Part shown: piece after piece, positions 38,322 to 50,539 of the stretch
How the letters are laid out: the number at the start of each line of letters is the position of its first letter
Numbering within the stretch: position 1 is the stretch's first letter
Assembly: GCA_027493775.1 (NCBI GenBank)
Contig: JAOSKE010000001.1
Location: 1,008,244-1,072,243 of the forward strand
DNA: 64,000 nt
From: Kiritimatiellia bacterium
GTDB lineage: Bacteria; Verrucomicrobiota; Kiritimatiellia; CAIVKH01
Direction of reading: 5' to 3'
Position numbers and translations under genes: made by a program
The notes under the pieces: model-generated
What the model was told of the DNA's origin: nothing
Seen by the model: the letters and a program-made list of their open reading frames with translations, nothing else
Databases searched by the model: none

Positions 38322-39225
38322 TCACCCTAAACCTGAAGGGTCTTGTATGCTATGGAGGGACGCCCCCTTGTCAATACGTTTGACCAGTCCGGTCAACACC
38401 TTCCCCGGCCCACACTCCAAATATTCGGTCACGCCCTGCGCCTTCATCCACTCGATTCCCTCGTACCATCGAACGGAGGAATAGACCTGCTCCACCATCA
38501 AACGGCGAATTTCATCGGGATTTCCGTGCGGTTTAGCCGATACATTGGAAACGACGGGAAAGGCCGTGGGCTTAAAATCAATTCGGCCCAGTTCCACTTC
38601 CAGCTTCGCGGCAGCGGGTCTCATTAATGTGGAATGGAAGGCCCCGGCGACGTTAAGTCGGATCACGCGGCGGATGCCCAGCTCTCCGGCCAGCTTCTCT
38701 GCCTTGTCCACACCCTCAACCGGACCGCTCAACACCGTCTGCTCGCGCGAGTTCAAATTCGCCTGTTCCAGTCCGGACTCGGCGCAAATTTTTTTCGATC
38801 TGCTCCGCCGTCGCGTTCAAGACGGTCAACATCCCGCCCGGACGTTCGTTGCAGGCTTCGGTCATGAACCGGCCGCGCGCTTCGAGAATTTTCAGCGTTT
38901 CCTCGTAGGAAACCACGCCCGCCAGATGCAGCGCCGTCCACTCGCCGGAGCTCAGGCCAGCCGCGCAATCAAACGTCCAATCCGAGTATCGCTCTTTCCA
39001 CGCAGTCCATGCGGCGACGCTGTGCACAAAAATTGCGGGCTGCGCGTGCGCGGAAATCGTCAGTTTTTCGATTGGGCCATTGAAGCAAATTTCGGCGAGA
39101 TCGTAACCCAAGACTGCCGATGCGCGATCAAACAGCTCCCGGCATGCGGGATTGCTCTCCGCCAATTCGCGGCCCATTCCAACTGCCTGCGCACCCTGTC
39201 CGGGAAATAAAATTGCACGACTCAT
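38322..39225 (-). CDS. fabD: Malonyl-CoA--ACP transacylase (one frameshift)
   Basis: About 300 residues, loading malonate from CoA to ACP. Start MSRAILFPGQGAQAVGMG (39225). The nucleophile motif reads AAGLSSGEWTAL, so the usual GHSLGE His is Leu; the Leu form is known from some FabD proteins. The frame breaks in T7 (38789-38795). The second part has the catalytic-His region NVAGAFHSTLMRPAA and ECGPGKVLTGLVKR. Position between fabH and fabG confirms the call. Confidence 0.92.
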
Positions 39226-39280
39226 AAGGTTCCTCCAGCGCTCGCGAACAGGCCCAGGACCCGTCCCCGCCTCAAACGGC

Positions 39281-40282
39281 CTACCACTCCAGCACGGTCG
39301 CGCCCCAGGTGAATCCGCCGCCGAACGCAATCAACAACACGCGATCACCGCGCTGAATCCGGCCCACGCGAACGGCCTCGTCCAGGGCAAGTATAATGGA
39401 CGCTGCGGAAGTGTTGCCATAGCGATCAAGGTTCACAAAGTATTTATCCGTCCCACCGCCCAGCCGCTCGCCGATCGCATTGACGATGCGGAGGTTCGCC
39501 TGATGCGGGATGATCAACTTCATATCATCCACCGTCAGACCCGCCTTATCCAGAGCCTTGCGCGCGACATCGGTCATGCACGTCACCGCGTGTTTGAACA
39601 CGTCGCGACCATTCATCTTCATGTAGTGCATTCCACCCGCAATGGTCTCTGGTGTCGCCGGATTACGACTTCCGCCACCGGGCAATTTCAGCAGGTCGTG
39701 CAGCCGTCCGTCCGAGCGCATTACGGAAGCAAGAAGACCATTCTTTCCATCCGATGCGCGAATCACGGCAGCTCCCGCTCCGTCGCCAAACAGCACGCAG
39801 AGCGAACGATCTTTCCAATCCGTGATGCAGGAAATTTTTTCTGCGCCGAGGAGCAAAATCGTACGCGCCGCACCGGTCGCAATATATTGGCGGCAGAGAT
39901 CGAGGCCATAGACAAAACCTGAACAAGCGGCCTCAATATCAAAACAAAAGGCGTTCTTCGCACCGATGTTCGCCTGCACGAAGCACGCCGTATTCGGGAA
40001 ACCCATGTCCGGCGTGATCGTCGCGAAAATAATCATGTCCAGCTCTTCGGCCGTAACCCCCGCGTTCGCCAGCGCACGCTTCGCCGCTTCCGTGCCCATA
40101 TCGGAGGTGGCCTCATCCGGACGCGCAATCCGGCGCTCACGAATACCGGTACGAGTGAGAATCCACTCATCGGAAGTTTCCACCATTTTTTCGAGGTCGG
40201 CATTCGTCAACACGCGCTCCGGCACATACGAGCCGGTTGCAACGATGGCCGCGCGGGGAAGGTTTGAAAAAGAATCATTCAT
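39281..40282 (-). CDS. fabH: Beta-ketoacyl-ACP synthase III
   Basis: A 333-residue enzyme that starts fatty-acid synthesis by condensing acetyl-CoA with malonyl-ACP. The Cys-His-Asn triad is visible: EAACSGFVYGL, LIIPHQANLRI and RYGNTSAASI. N-terminal TRTGIRERR is the usual CoA-binding Arg segment. Start overlaps the plsX stop by 4 bases. Confidence 0.95.
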   Translation of the reverse strand: MNDSFSNLPRAAIVATGSYVPERVLTNADLEKMVETSDEWILTRTGIRERRIARPDEATSDMGTEAAKRALANAGVTAEELDMIIFATITPDMGFPNTACFVQANIGAKNAFCFDIEAACSGFVYGLDLCRQYIATGAARTILLLGAEKISCITDWKDRSLCVLFGDGAGAAVIRASDGKNGLLASVMRSDGRLHDLLKLPGGGSRNPATPETIAGGMHYMKMNGRDVFKHAVTCMTDVARKALDKAGLTVDDMKLIIPHQANLRIVNAIGERLGGGTDKYFVNLDRYGNTSAASIILALDEAVRVGRIQRGDRVLLIAFGGGFTWGATVLEW

Positions 40283-41307
40283 GATGCGGAAACTGAAGCG
40301 CGGCGCCGCGCCTCCACCTTATTTAGTTCAGCCACAATTAAATGGTTTATATCCTGCTTTAGCGCCGTGGCGGAAGAGCGGATACCATTGAACACCGCCA
40401 TTGCATTGGATGAACCGTGCCCAATAATACTTACGCCGCGCACCCCCAGCAACGGTGCGCCGCCGTATTGCGACGGATCAAGCTTCGCCTTCAGGCTTCT
40501 CACTGCGCCTTTCAAGCAAATCGCGCCCATGATGCGGAGCGGATTGGCTAAAAATTCGCGTTTGAGCCAAATCCCGATTGCGCGCGCGACGCTCTCGCTG
40601 GTTTTCAGCACCACATTGCCTACAAATCCATCGCACACCACGACATCCACTTCCCCCTCGAACAAATCGTGCCCTTCGATGTTACCAGCAAAATTCAGGC
40701 CCGAAGCCTCCATCAATCCGAACGCCTCCTTCGTCGTCGCATTCCCCTTCGCATCTTCTTCGCCGATACTCATCAGGCCGACGCACGGATTCGTCACGCC
40801 CAAAACTTCGCGGGAATAGACCATGCCCATCACGGCAAATTGCAGGAGCATCTCCGGCGAACAGTCCGTATTGGCGCCCGCATCAAGTAGCACAAACGGC
40901 TTCACCGGCGACGGGAACACAGCGGCGATGGCTGGCCGCTGAATGCCATCCAACGTGCGAAGTTTCAATTGGCTCGACGCCACCTGTGCGCCCGTGCTGC
41001 CTGCGGAAAAAACGGCATCGGCTTGTCCCTCTTTAACGAGGTCCACCGCGCGGTTGATGGAAGAATCTTTTTTGCGGCGTACCGCCGTCGCCGGGCTTTC
41101 GCCCATTGCGATCACTTCGGTACAGTGATGTATTGAGATTTTGGGCGACACCTCGCCGAATCGGGCCAATTCAGCCTTCAGGCGCGGCTCATCGCCAACC
41201 AGAATCAAGCTACTGATTGTGTCGAGTTCTCTCGCTGCCCGCACTGATCCTTCGACCAGTGCAACCGGCGCGAAATCGCCACCCATCGCATCAACTGCTA
41301 TGCGCAT
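40279..41307 (-). CDS. plsX: Phosphate acyltransferase PlsX
   Basis: A 342-residue enzyme making acyl-phosphate from acyl-ACP for phospholipid synthesis. The N-terminus MRIAVDAMGGDFAP fixes the start (41307; an ATG five codons earlier is possible). Further blocks: AFSAGSTGAQVASSQL, LLDAGANTDCSPEML and GFVGNVVLKTSES. It is coupled to rpmF upstream and fabH downstream, the common order. Confidence 0.95.
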   Translation of the reverse strand: MRIAVDAMGGDFAPVALVEGSVRAARELDTISSLILVGDEPRLKAELARFGEVSPKISIHHCTEVIAMGESPATAVRRKKDSSINRAVDLVKEGQADAVFSAGSTGAQVASSQLKLRTLDGIQRPAIAAVFPSPVKPFVLLDAGANTDCSPEMLLQFAVMGMVYSREVLGVTNPCVGLMSIGEEDAKGNATTKEAFGLMEASGLNFAGNIEGHDLFEGEVDVVVCDGFVGNVVLKTSESVARAIGIWLKREFLANPLRIMGAICLKGAVRSLKAKLDPSQYGGAPLLGVRGVSIIGHGSSNAMAVFNGIRSSATALKQDINHLIVAELNKVEARRRASVSAS

Positions 41308-41345
41308 AGCATTAATCAACACCCGCGTTGCGGCGTGTCAACGCG

Positions 41346-41531
41346 CTACTCGTCCGTGGAAATAATCACGACCTGACGGCCGCGGTACATCCCTGTTGTG
41401 GGGTCCACGCGATGCGGCTGATGCCACGACCCGGTCTTCGGGTCACGCGAAGAGCCTGCCATCGGCTTGCGGTGCGAAGCCTGCCGCTGACGGCGCTTCT
41501 TTTTTGACGTTTTTCTATGTGGGACAGCCAT
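41346..41531 (-). CDS. rpmF: Ribosomal protein L32
   Basis: A 61-residue basic protein, MAVPHRKTSKKKRRQRQAS, matching the L32 N-terminus. There is no zinc-binding Cys set, so it is the zinc-free form. It lies between yceD and plsX, the usual context. Confidence 0.95.
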   Translation of the reverse strand: MAVPHRKTSKKKRRQRQASHRKPMAGSSRDPKTGSWHQPHRVDPTTGMYRGRQVVIISTDE

Positions 41532-41570
41532 CTTCCACTCCTACTACTCCGAGCCGGCTCCTCCGCCGAC

Positions 41571-42032
41571 TCAATTCAGTTTCACATCATCCAGTGCGCT
41601 CCAACGGTAATCGTCGGGCGGCTGGCACTTGCAGGGCGCAAGATTCAAATTGGCGCCACACTGTGGACACAACCCTTTGCATTCCGGCGAACAGACCGGA
41701 AAGTGCGGGACCTGCAAGAGAATTTCTTCTCGAATATCGGGCGTAACATCCACCACCTCGGTGGCGTCCGAAATTTCGTAAGCGCGTAAGAATGAATTTT
41801 CTGCGACGCTTGTCGAGAAAAATTCCGCGCATCGTCCACATTGGAGAGTCATATCCGCCCGCACCTCCCCATTCAGCACAAGCTGGCCGGAGGCCCGCTG
41901 CGCAAAAAGGTGGTACCGAATCGGATTGGACGACTTGATCGCCGGGTCTTCGCCCACGCCCAAGATTTCCGGCGATTCTTCCCCGTCAAACCATTCCCCA
42001 TCGGGGCGTAATTTGAATAATTCAATAATCAT
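41571..42032 (-). CDS. yceD: YceD family protein (DUF177)
   Basis: A 153-residue protein of the YceD family, linked with 23S rRNA accumulation and always near rpmF. The family Cys pair is in LQCGRCAEFFSTSV, and the C-terminal block CSPECKGLCPQCGANLNLAPC is present (positions 41625-41690 on the DNA). It is the gene directly upstream of rpmF. Confidence 0.9.
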   Translation of the reverse strand: MIIELFKLRPDGEWFDGEESPEILGVGEDPAIKSSNPIRYHLFAQRASGQLVLNGEVRADMTLQCGRCAEFFSTSVAENSFLRAYEISDATEVVDVTPDIREEILLQVPHFPVCSPECKGLCPQCGANLNLAPCKCQPPDDYRWSALDDVKLN

Positions 42033-42062
42033 GAAAAATCATCCGTCAGTCACGCGTCGCAC

Positions 42063-42544
42063 TTAGCGGCGCAATTTACGATTCAAAGCAATCTGCACGA
42101 CTTTCGGCACCAACGTCGCCGTGTCGCCACCCAGCTCCGCCACCTCGCGCACCATCGTCGAGCTAATGTAGCTGTGCGATTCCGAGGTCATCAGGAAGAC
42201 CGTCTCAATATCTGGCGCAATTTTTCGGTTTGTCAATGCCATCTGAAACTCGTACTCAAAATCAGTGAACGCCCGCAACCCCCGCACCACCGTCCTGCTG
42301 CCACGCGCACGGACGTAATCCATCAACAAACCGGAAAATGGCTCAGCGGTGACGTTCTTCAACCCGCGCGTCGAGGAGCGAACCAGACGCAGCCGATCCT
42401 CAATCGTGAACCATGTCTGCTTCTTCCCCCCTCGGCCACTGCAACCACGAGCTGATCAAAGACCTTCGCTGCGCGGCGGATCACGTCCAAGTGACCCAGC
42501 GTCGGCGGATCAAAAGTTCCCGGATAAATTGCAATACGTTTCAT
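42063..42544 (-). CDS. coaD: Phosphopantetheine adenylyltransferase (one frameshift)
   Basis: About 160 residues; the penultimate step of coenzyme A synthesis. Start [20 protein letters not shown] has the T/HxGH motif. The frame breaks in C6 (42427-42432), and the second part has the [17 protein letters not shown] block and [16 protein letters not shown] (ISSTxxR). The neighbour rsmD supports it. Most likely intact in the cell. Confidence 0.92.
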
Positions 42545-42585
42545 ATCACCCTTGCGCCTCTCGCTGCCACATACACACCCGCGAA

Positions 42586-43093
42586 TCACCGTACGTCCGA
42601 TCCCATATCCGGGCTCCAACCCGGTGACTCGAACGGCACCTCTTCAACCCCCATCTCAAAGACAACTAGACCACTGGGCGCGACGATAGAACCCGCCATC
42701 AACAGGGGCAAGGTCTTTTCCTGCAACCCCTTTGCATAAGGTGGGTCGGCAAAGACGATGTCGAACGCAGTGGAAATCCCGATCCGGCCCAAAAATGCGG
42801 TTGCATCGGACTTCACAACACGGCCCGCTTTGGGGCACAATTCCTGCACAGCCTTCTGCAATTGCGCTGCGGCACGGGGATTCGACTCCACCCAAACAAC
42901 CGATGCCGCGCCCCGACTTGCCGACTCTAGGCCCAACGACCCCGTCCCGGCGTACAAGTCCAACACACGTGCGCCAACAATGGCCACGCCCAGCGCGGAA
43001 AAAAATCGCCTGGCGCACCTTGTCCTGCGTCGGCCGCATCGTACCCACCGCCCGAAGCTGTCGCCCGCCCAACTCTCCTCCAGTAATACGCAT
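42586..43093 (-). CDS. rsmD: 16S rRNA (guanine966-N2)-methyltransferase (one frameshift)
   Basis: About 168 residues. N-terminal [13 protein letters not shown] and [12 protein letters not shown] are typical; then the frame breaks in A7 (42999-43005). The rest has the SAM motif [27 protein letters not shown] and the catalytic DPPYAKG. Start 43093 is chosen over an upstream ATG at 43123 because it begins the family motif. Directly upstream of coaD. Confidence 0.9.
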
Positions 43094-43258
43094 CGCCCCT
43101 ACTCTATCCCCGCAAGCCATCAAGTTGCCAAGTCCTTAACTTCTTTTGAATAGAATTCACCCCGCAGCGTCTATCTTTTCAGCAACCGCGCCTGCGCTTG
43201 CGTTCGATGAGGCGAGTGGTTAGAAATAGAGGTCGTTACAACATTGAGGAGCACGATT

Positions 43259-43870
43259 ATGAAATCATTTTGGGTTGTCCTTGGAGCCGGCGCCTTGATT
43301 ATGGGGAGCAGCGGCTGCGCGGCGTTCCGCGCAAACGTCAGTGATGTGAATGTCGAGCAAGGCAGCCACATGCGCGCCGAGTTCGATTTTCGCGACCTGA
43401 AATCCATCTCTGCCGATGTGGTGGATCAGCTTCTCACCAGCGGCTTCATTGCCGGTCAGCCGCAAGAGCCGACCATGGCAATCAAAGGCATCGAAAACCG
43501 CACGAGCGAATATCTCGACACCAAGGCGATCACCGACACGATGCGCACCAAGCTCATCAACTCCGGCAAAGTCCAATTCGTCAACGTCGAGCGCCGCGCC
43601 GACCTCGCGAATGAGCAGGGCTATCAGGCGGAAAATGTCACGCCCGGAACCGGCGTTGAAATCGGGCAACAAGCCGCAGCGCAGTATATGCTCACCGGCT
43701 CCATCGTGGAGATGAAGCAAAACACGCCCCGCCAAGTGCGCGTCAGCAAAACGACGCAGCGCTTCTACCAGCTCACGATGGAAGTGACCGACCTCAAGAG
43801 CGGCCTGATCAAGTGGACGACTCAAACCGAGTTCGCCCGCGCGGAACGCCAGCCTCTGATCGGATGGTAA
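43259..43870 (+). CDS. LpoB-like penicillin-binding protein activator lipoprotein
   Basis: A 203-residue outer-membrane lipoprotein. ATG 43259 follows GAGGAG. The signal peptide ends in SSGC-AAF. Family pattern: GIENRTSEYLDTKAITDTMRT, INSGKVQFVNVERR and YMLTGSIVEMKQN, with the C-terminal LTMEVTDLKSGLIKW. LpoB-type proteins stimulate class A PBPs from the outer membrane. One base separates it from a second lipoprotein gene. Confidence 0.85.
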   Translation: MKSFWVVLGAGALIMGSSGCAAFRANVSDVNVEQGSHMRAEFDFRDLKSISADVVDQLLTSGFIAGQPQEPTMAIKGIENRTSEYLDTKAITDTMRTKLINSGKVQFVNVERRADLANEQGYQAENVTPGTGVEIGQQAAAQYMLTGSIVEMKQNTPRQVRVSKTTQRFYQLTMEVTDLKSGLIKWTTQTEFARAERQPLIGW

Positions 43871-43871
43871 T

Positions 43872-45020
43872 ATGAAAAAGCGCGCCGCCGCCCGTATATT
43901 GGCAGGCGGGCTGGTCGCCGTCGCGCTGACGGTCCTTGCCGGATGCGCGACACAGGCGCTGAACACCGCCCGGCGTGAGTTCTACCAAGGTCGCTTTGGC
44001 GACGCGAACACCACGCTGGAACGGAAAATCCCGAAAAAGGATCGTGTTCTATTCCTGATGGAACGTGGCACGATCCGCCTCTTCGGCGGCGAATACGAAC
44101 AAAGTGCGCGCGACTACATCGAGGCCAACGACCGCCTCGTCGAACTCGAAACCTACAGCCTCTCCAAAGGCGGCGCATCTCTCGTCGTCAACGATAGCGT
44201 ACAGGACTTTCGCGGCTTCCCTTACGAACGCACCTTGCTCCATGCGTTCACCGCAAAAAATCACCTCGCGCTCGGTCATTGGGAAAATGCCGCAGTCGAA
44301 GCGCGACGCCTCATCGAGTCCCTCACCCCAGAAAAGCGCGGGGACTATCCGGACGATGCATACTCCCACTATTTCGCCGGATTCGCGCTCGAACTCATCG
44401 GCGATACCTCCAACGCGCGGCTCCAATATCAAAAAGCGGCGGAACTCGCGCCCGATGTTAACATAAACCCCGACACGGGCCGATTCGGAAAAGGAAACAC
44501 CGCCAGTCCGGAAAACGAACTCGTCGTCTTCGTGCTGATGGGCAAGGCGCCGCGAACAGACAACATCTCACTCTCCAACCTGGGCCGTTATGCCGAAATC
44601 TATGCGGGCGACAAACTACTCGGGCGCTCGTACGAGTTCACGGACGTTGCCGACCTCTGCTCGACCTCGTTCCAAAAAGACGCAGCGCGGCAGGTGACAA
44701 AAACCATCGCGCGAATTGCCGCCAAGGAAGCGCTCGCGCAACAGATCGAAAAAGATAACGAGATGCTCGGCGAGCTGACGCGCTTTGTTCTGATCGGACT
44801 TCTCGAACACCCCGACTATCGCCGATGGGAAACACTTCCCCGTTACCTCCAAGTCGCGCGCGTCCCCTGCCCGCCCGACCTCTCCGAATACACCGTTGTC
44901 TTCAAGAACCGCACGGGGGCAGAACTTTCGCGTCGCACGGTCGCAACACCTCTCGCAAAACAAGGCTCCACGTTTGTCTCCTTCACCCGCGACATCGTCG
45001 AGGCGGCCGTCTTCCGCTGA
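43872..45020 (+). CDS. COG3014-like lipoprotein with TPR-like helices
   Basis: A 382-residue lipoprotein (signal with lipobox LAGC). Helical repeats (LMERGTIRLFGGEYEQSARDY, SHYFAGFALELIGDTSNARL) resemble TPRs. The middle and C-terminal parts (ENELVVFVLMGKAPR, RWETLPRYLQVARVP) match the conserved family often found beside LpoB-like genes. Function unknown. It starts one base after the LpoB-like stop, so the two are surely co-transcribed and may act together at the envelope. Confidence 0.7.
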   Translation: MKKRAAARILAGGLVAVALTVLAGCATQALNTARREFYQGRFGDANTTLERKIPKKDRVLFLMERGTIRLFGGEYEQSARDYIEANDRLVELETYSLSKGGASLVVNDSVQDFRGFPYERTLLHAFTAKNHLALGHWENAAVEARRLIESLTPEKRGDYPDDAYSHYFAGFALELIGDTSNARLQYQKAAELAPDVNINPDTGRFGKGNTASPENELVVFVLMGKAPRTDNISLSNLGRYAEIYAGDKLLGRSYEFTDVADLCSTSFQKDAARQVTKTIARIAAKEALAQQIEKDNEMLGELTRFVLIGLLEHPDYRRWETLPRYLQVARVPCPPDLSEYTVVFKNRTGAELSRRTVATPLAKQGSTFVSFTRDIVEAAVFR

Positions 45021-45075
45021 GCAACCGGCAATTCACACGCTGCTCCTGCTGGAATCACGCGACGCGCTGCGCTAA

Positions 45076-47295
<2,220 letters not shown>

Positions 47296-47358
47296 GGGCA
47301 TTCACTTCCTCGCCCCATCGCGCTCGGCAGCGCTTGCGCCGATGGGGAAAGGCTATGC

Positions 47359-47822
47359 TCAAGTTTCCGGTTCGGAATCGCTAATTCTCTCGAGGGCCTC
47401 GACATCTGCAATGTCCTTTGTCCGACCCGACGCCCGTTTATTGACGATGAGATCGGCCAAGCTGAGGACGCGAATGGGAATACCGCTAATATCCACAACT
47501 TGTGAACGACGAGCAGCATCCTCAAATGTCAGCCCTGACGCAGAAGTGATAAGGTCAATGCGCCTCGGAGCAACGCCAACCTGGAAGATCGTTCCCTCTT
47601 GCAGGAGGTCTTCCTTTGTAATCTGGTTAAGTGGTGCGCCAAATCGCGCTAATGCACGGAGTGTGGCCTCCGCATTGCCGGAGGAAGGCATTATCCAGAA
47701 TCAATATCAATCGTCGTTCGCAGATAGCCATAAGCCGCCATGGCGTAAGCGCCGACGAGAAGGAAGTCAACCTTCTCGTCGCTTCATGCTTGCAACATTT
47801 CTCTGTAATCTTCGTTCAACAT
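47359..47822 (-). pseudogene. Nucleotidyltransferase (DUF6036-like), disrupted
   Basis: A small nucleotidyltransferase-fold protein of about 155 residues. From ATG 47822 the frame reads MLNEDYREMLQA, a TGA, then SDEKVDFLLVGAYAMAAYGYLRT...IDID, then a one-base shift near 47700 and MPSSGNAEATLRAL. The closing part is GTIFQVGVAPRRIDLIT and VLSLADLIVNKRASGRTKDIADVEAL. GAYAMAAYG and TIDID are the nucleotide/metal-binding elements. Either two read errors or a decaying gene. The adjacent small gene suggests a toxin-antitoxin-like pair. Confidence 0.6.
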
Positions 47823-47928
47823 CGTAGCGCTTGCTTAAAGAGGCGAGTTCCTTAGTTATAGGCCAGACCAAAGCAATACGCTCGGCCGGAGAACCTGGGA
47901 CATACCCGTCGCGGCGTTGTTCATTCAT
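47767..47928 (-). CDS. Small protein paired with the nucleotidyltransferase
   Basis: A 53-residue polar protein (start MNEQRRDGYVPGSPAERIAL; an ATG ten codons upstream is possible). Its last residues overlap the start of the nucleotidyltransferase gene. The pattern PAERIALVWPITKELASL recurs in small proteins next to such nucleotidyltransferases, to my recollection. Likely co-translated partner, possibly the antidote. Name and activity are unknown. Confidence 0.5.
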   Translation of the reverse strand: MNEQRRDGYVPGSPAERIALVWPITKELASLSKRYDVERRLQRNVASMKRREG

Positions 47929-48155
47929 GCGGTATAGTGCTGTAGCTTGTCGGTCCACACCGCCATACTGCCGCGCAACAGGGCATTTATCAATTCCTTT
48001 TCCCGACCGGAGGTTCTTTGATCAGCAGTCACAGCAAGGAAGCTCACCCGGCTGCACCGTGCTGTAAGAACTCAAGCGGCTGGAGCCGGATATACGGATA
48101 GAATTGAGACACGCGACTCGGAAACGAAACGCCGAAGTCCAAATTCTGTCGAGGA

Positions 48156-48653
48156 TCAAAGGGTGGTGGTTTGTCGCGCCTGCCATTCCTGGGTGGCGGT
48201 GGCGTGGTCGAGATCGCGGCCGAGACGTTGGCGTTGATCGCGGAGATAGAACTCAATGTGGCAGACATCCACAACTAAGCGGGCGTGGGAATAGGGGTGC
48301 GCTTCGACAAATTGCAAACCCGCCGTATAGCCGTCGCTTTCTGGCTGGCACCAGACCACCCGGCCAACGATGTCATCAGGATACTGAAGGAGGGGGAATG
48401 TTAAATGAAAAGTTTCGCCGGGTTGCAGGGCCACAGGGCTTCTCAAACCGACGCCGCCCTGACCAATATCCCGCAGGCAAAGATCAAGGGGCTGCTCAGG
48501 CTCGGAGCCTGCAAGATTAACGGGCATGGCGCTGGAGTGGCGCACGTTCTGTCGCCCATCCGATTCACGCCATGTTTCCTTGATGACCACTGTCGCCGTC
48601 CCTTTTTTAAGCTCTTCACCGGACATTCGGCTTAACTTCACACCCGGAATCAA
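48156..48653 (-). CDS. PilZ-domain protein
   Basis: A 165-residue single-domain PilZ protein, a candidate c-di-GMP receptor. Visible: R-x3-R-like RQNVRHSSAMPVNL, the DxGxxG-type motif CLRDIGQGGVGLRSP, and the beta-barrel strand GRVVWCQPESDGYTAGLQF. The Arg motif is weakly formed (RQNVR), so ligand binding is uncertain. The start could also be Met10. Neighbours give no clue. Confidence 0.75.
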   Translation of the reverse strand: MIPGVKLSRMSGEELKKGTATVVIKETWRESDGRQNVRHSSAMPVNLAGSEPEQPLDLCLRDIGQGGVGLRSPVALQPGETFHLTFPLLQYPDDIVGRVVWCQPESDGYTAGLQFVEAHPYSHARLVVDVCHIEFYLRDQRQRLGRDLDHATATQEWQARQTTTL

Positions 48654-48716
48654 GTTTAAAAGTAAAATACTTCCAAGTTTCTCAGGGCCGAAACAAGGCG
48701 CTACAAAGCCCTACCC

Positions 48717-50447
48717 TTATTTAAGCGAAAGATGCGCGTCGGTGACCGCGCCTTCAGAGGCCGTGGCAACTTGTGACGCATATTTCGCAAGCACGCCACG
48801 CGTGAATTTCGGCGCGGGGCGCTTCCATTTTTTGAGCCGGGCGCGAATTTCAGTCGCTTTGATATCAAGGCTGATCTTCCGCTTAACTGCGTCAATCGTG
48901 ATCGGATCGCCGTTTTTCACAACCGCCAGCGTACCGCCGAGATAGGCTTCGGGGGTGATATGCCCAACGACAAAGCCGTGGCTGCCGCCAGAGAATCGCC
49001 CGTCGGTAATCAACGCGACATCCTGACCAAGCCCCTTCCCCATCACAGCGGAGGTCGGAGAAAGCATTTCGCGCATACCAGGGCCACCACGTGGGCCCTC
49101 GTAACGGATGATGATGACGTGGCCTTTTTTCACTGTTCCGTCGAGAATGGCCTTGAGAGCGGTTTCTTCGGAGTCGAAACAAATGGCCCGTCCGCTAAAC
49201 TTCAGCCCCTCTTGCCCGGAAATTTTCGCGACCGCGCCTTTCGGAGCGAGGTTGCCGTAAAGAATGACAAGGTGTCCGTCTTTCTTAACTGGATTGGAGA
49301 ACGGGCGGATGATGTCCTGCTTTTTCGGATAGGGCTTCGCATCGCGGACGTTTTCCCACAGCGTCTTTCCGGTGACGGTCAGGCAATCGCCACGCATCAG
49401 GCCTTCTTCGATCAACATTTTCATCAGCGGCACAGTGCCGCCGATTCGCACAAGCTCGGCCATCATATATTTTCCGCTTGGTCGCAAGTCGGCCAACACC
49501 GGTGTATGTGCACCGATTCGAGTGAAGTCGTCGAGCGAGAGCTTCACATTCGCCGCATGGGCCATTGCAAGCAGGTGCAAGACGGCGTTCGTCGAACCGC
49601 CGAGTGCAGTAACCAAGGTAATCGCATTTTCAAATGCCTCACGCGTCATAATATCGAGTGGAAGGATACCGCGCTTGATCAAATTCAATACCGCGCGACC
49701 GGATGCGCGGCAGTCTTCGCGCTTGGCCGCAGAGATAGCTGCCTGTGCGGAGCTGTTCGGCAGACTCATTCCTAGCGCTTCAATGGCAGACGCCATCGTA
49801 TTCGCCGTGTACATTCCGCCGCACGAACCGGGGCCGGGAATGGCGCTGGCTTCGATCTCTTTCAACTCCTTGTCGCTGATGTCGCCGCGTGCGTGTGCGC
49901 CGACGGCTTCAAACACGGAAACAATGTCCACCTTTTTGCCCCTGTGAACGCCGGGCATAATCGTGCCACCGTACACAAACACAGAGGGCCGATTCAGGCG
50001 CGCCATCGCCATCAAGCAGCCGGGCATATTTTTATCGCATCCGCCGATGGCGACGAGACCATCAAATCCTTCACAACCCATGACGGTCTCGATGGAATCG
50101 GCAATCACTTCACGAGAGGCAAGCGAATAGCGCATTCCATCGGTGCCGTTGGAAATTCCGTCGGAAATCGTGATGGTTCCAAACTCCACCGCCTTGCCGC
50201 CCGCCGCATCCGCCCCTTCCGCCGCAAAATGGGCCAGCTTGTTGATGTGCATATTGCACGGCGTCACCATGCTCCAGGTGGAGGCGATTCCGATTTGCGG
50301 TTTTTTGAAATCTTTGTCCGTGAATCCGACCGCGTGCAGCATGGCTCGACTCGCCGCGCGTTCCGCGCCGTCCACCATCATCGAGGAATGCACCCGACTG
50401 CAACAGCAGCCGTCGCCTTGAGTCTTTGTGGATTTCTTCATCAACAT
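48717..50447 (-). CDS. ilvD: Dihydroxy-acid dehydratase
   Basis: A 576-residue iron-sulfur enzyme of branched-chain amino acid synthesis that converts dihydroxy-isovalerate/methylvalerate to the 2-oxo acids. Cluster cysteines sit in TPCNMHIN, GGCDKNMPGCLMAMAR and GSCGGMYTANTM. C-terminal GRFSGGSHGFVVGH is typical. Full length, intact, with AGGAGA before the start. A Met two codons inside is an alternative start. Confidence 0.95.
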   Translation of the reverse strand: MLMKKSTKTQGDGCCCSRVHSSMMVDGAERAASRAMLHAVGFTDKDFKKPQIGIASTWSMVTPCNMHINKLAHFAAEGADAAGGKAVEFGTITISDGISNGTDGMRYSLASREVIADSIETVMGCEGFDGLVAIGGCDKNMPGCLMAMARLNRPSVFVYGGTIMPGVHRGKKVDIVSVFEAVGAHARGDISDKELKEIEASAIPGPGSCGGMYTANTMASAIEALGMSLPNSSAQAAISAAKREDCRASGRAVLNLIKRGILPLDIMTREAFENAITLVTALGGSTNAVLHLLAMAHAANVKLSLDDFTRIGAHTPVLADLRPSGKYMMAELVRIGGTVPLMKMLIEEGLMRGDCLTVTGKTLWENVRDAKPYPKKQDIIRPFSNPVKKDGHLVILYGNLAPKGAVAKISGQEGLKFSGRAICFDSEETALKAILDGTVKKGHVIIIRYEGPRGGPGMREMLSPTSAVMGKGLGQDVALITDGRFSGGSHGFVVGHITPEAYLGGTLAVVKNGDPITIDAVKRKISLDIKATEIRARLKKWKRPAPKFTRGVLAKYASQVATASEGAVTDAHLSLK

Positions 50448-50539
50448 CTCCTATAAAAACGATATGACACAAAAAAGGATGTCCAACCATAGCACGGTTC
50501 TGCTTTAATTTGTCAGTCTTTTTACAGGAGGGTGGATAA

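Noticed and set aside
38322..39225. Leu for His in the FabD nucleophile motif as inactivation
   Set aside because: The AGLSxGE form is known from functional FabD/MCAT proteins and the Ser is kept; the other catalytic His is present.
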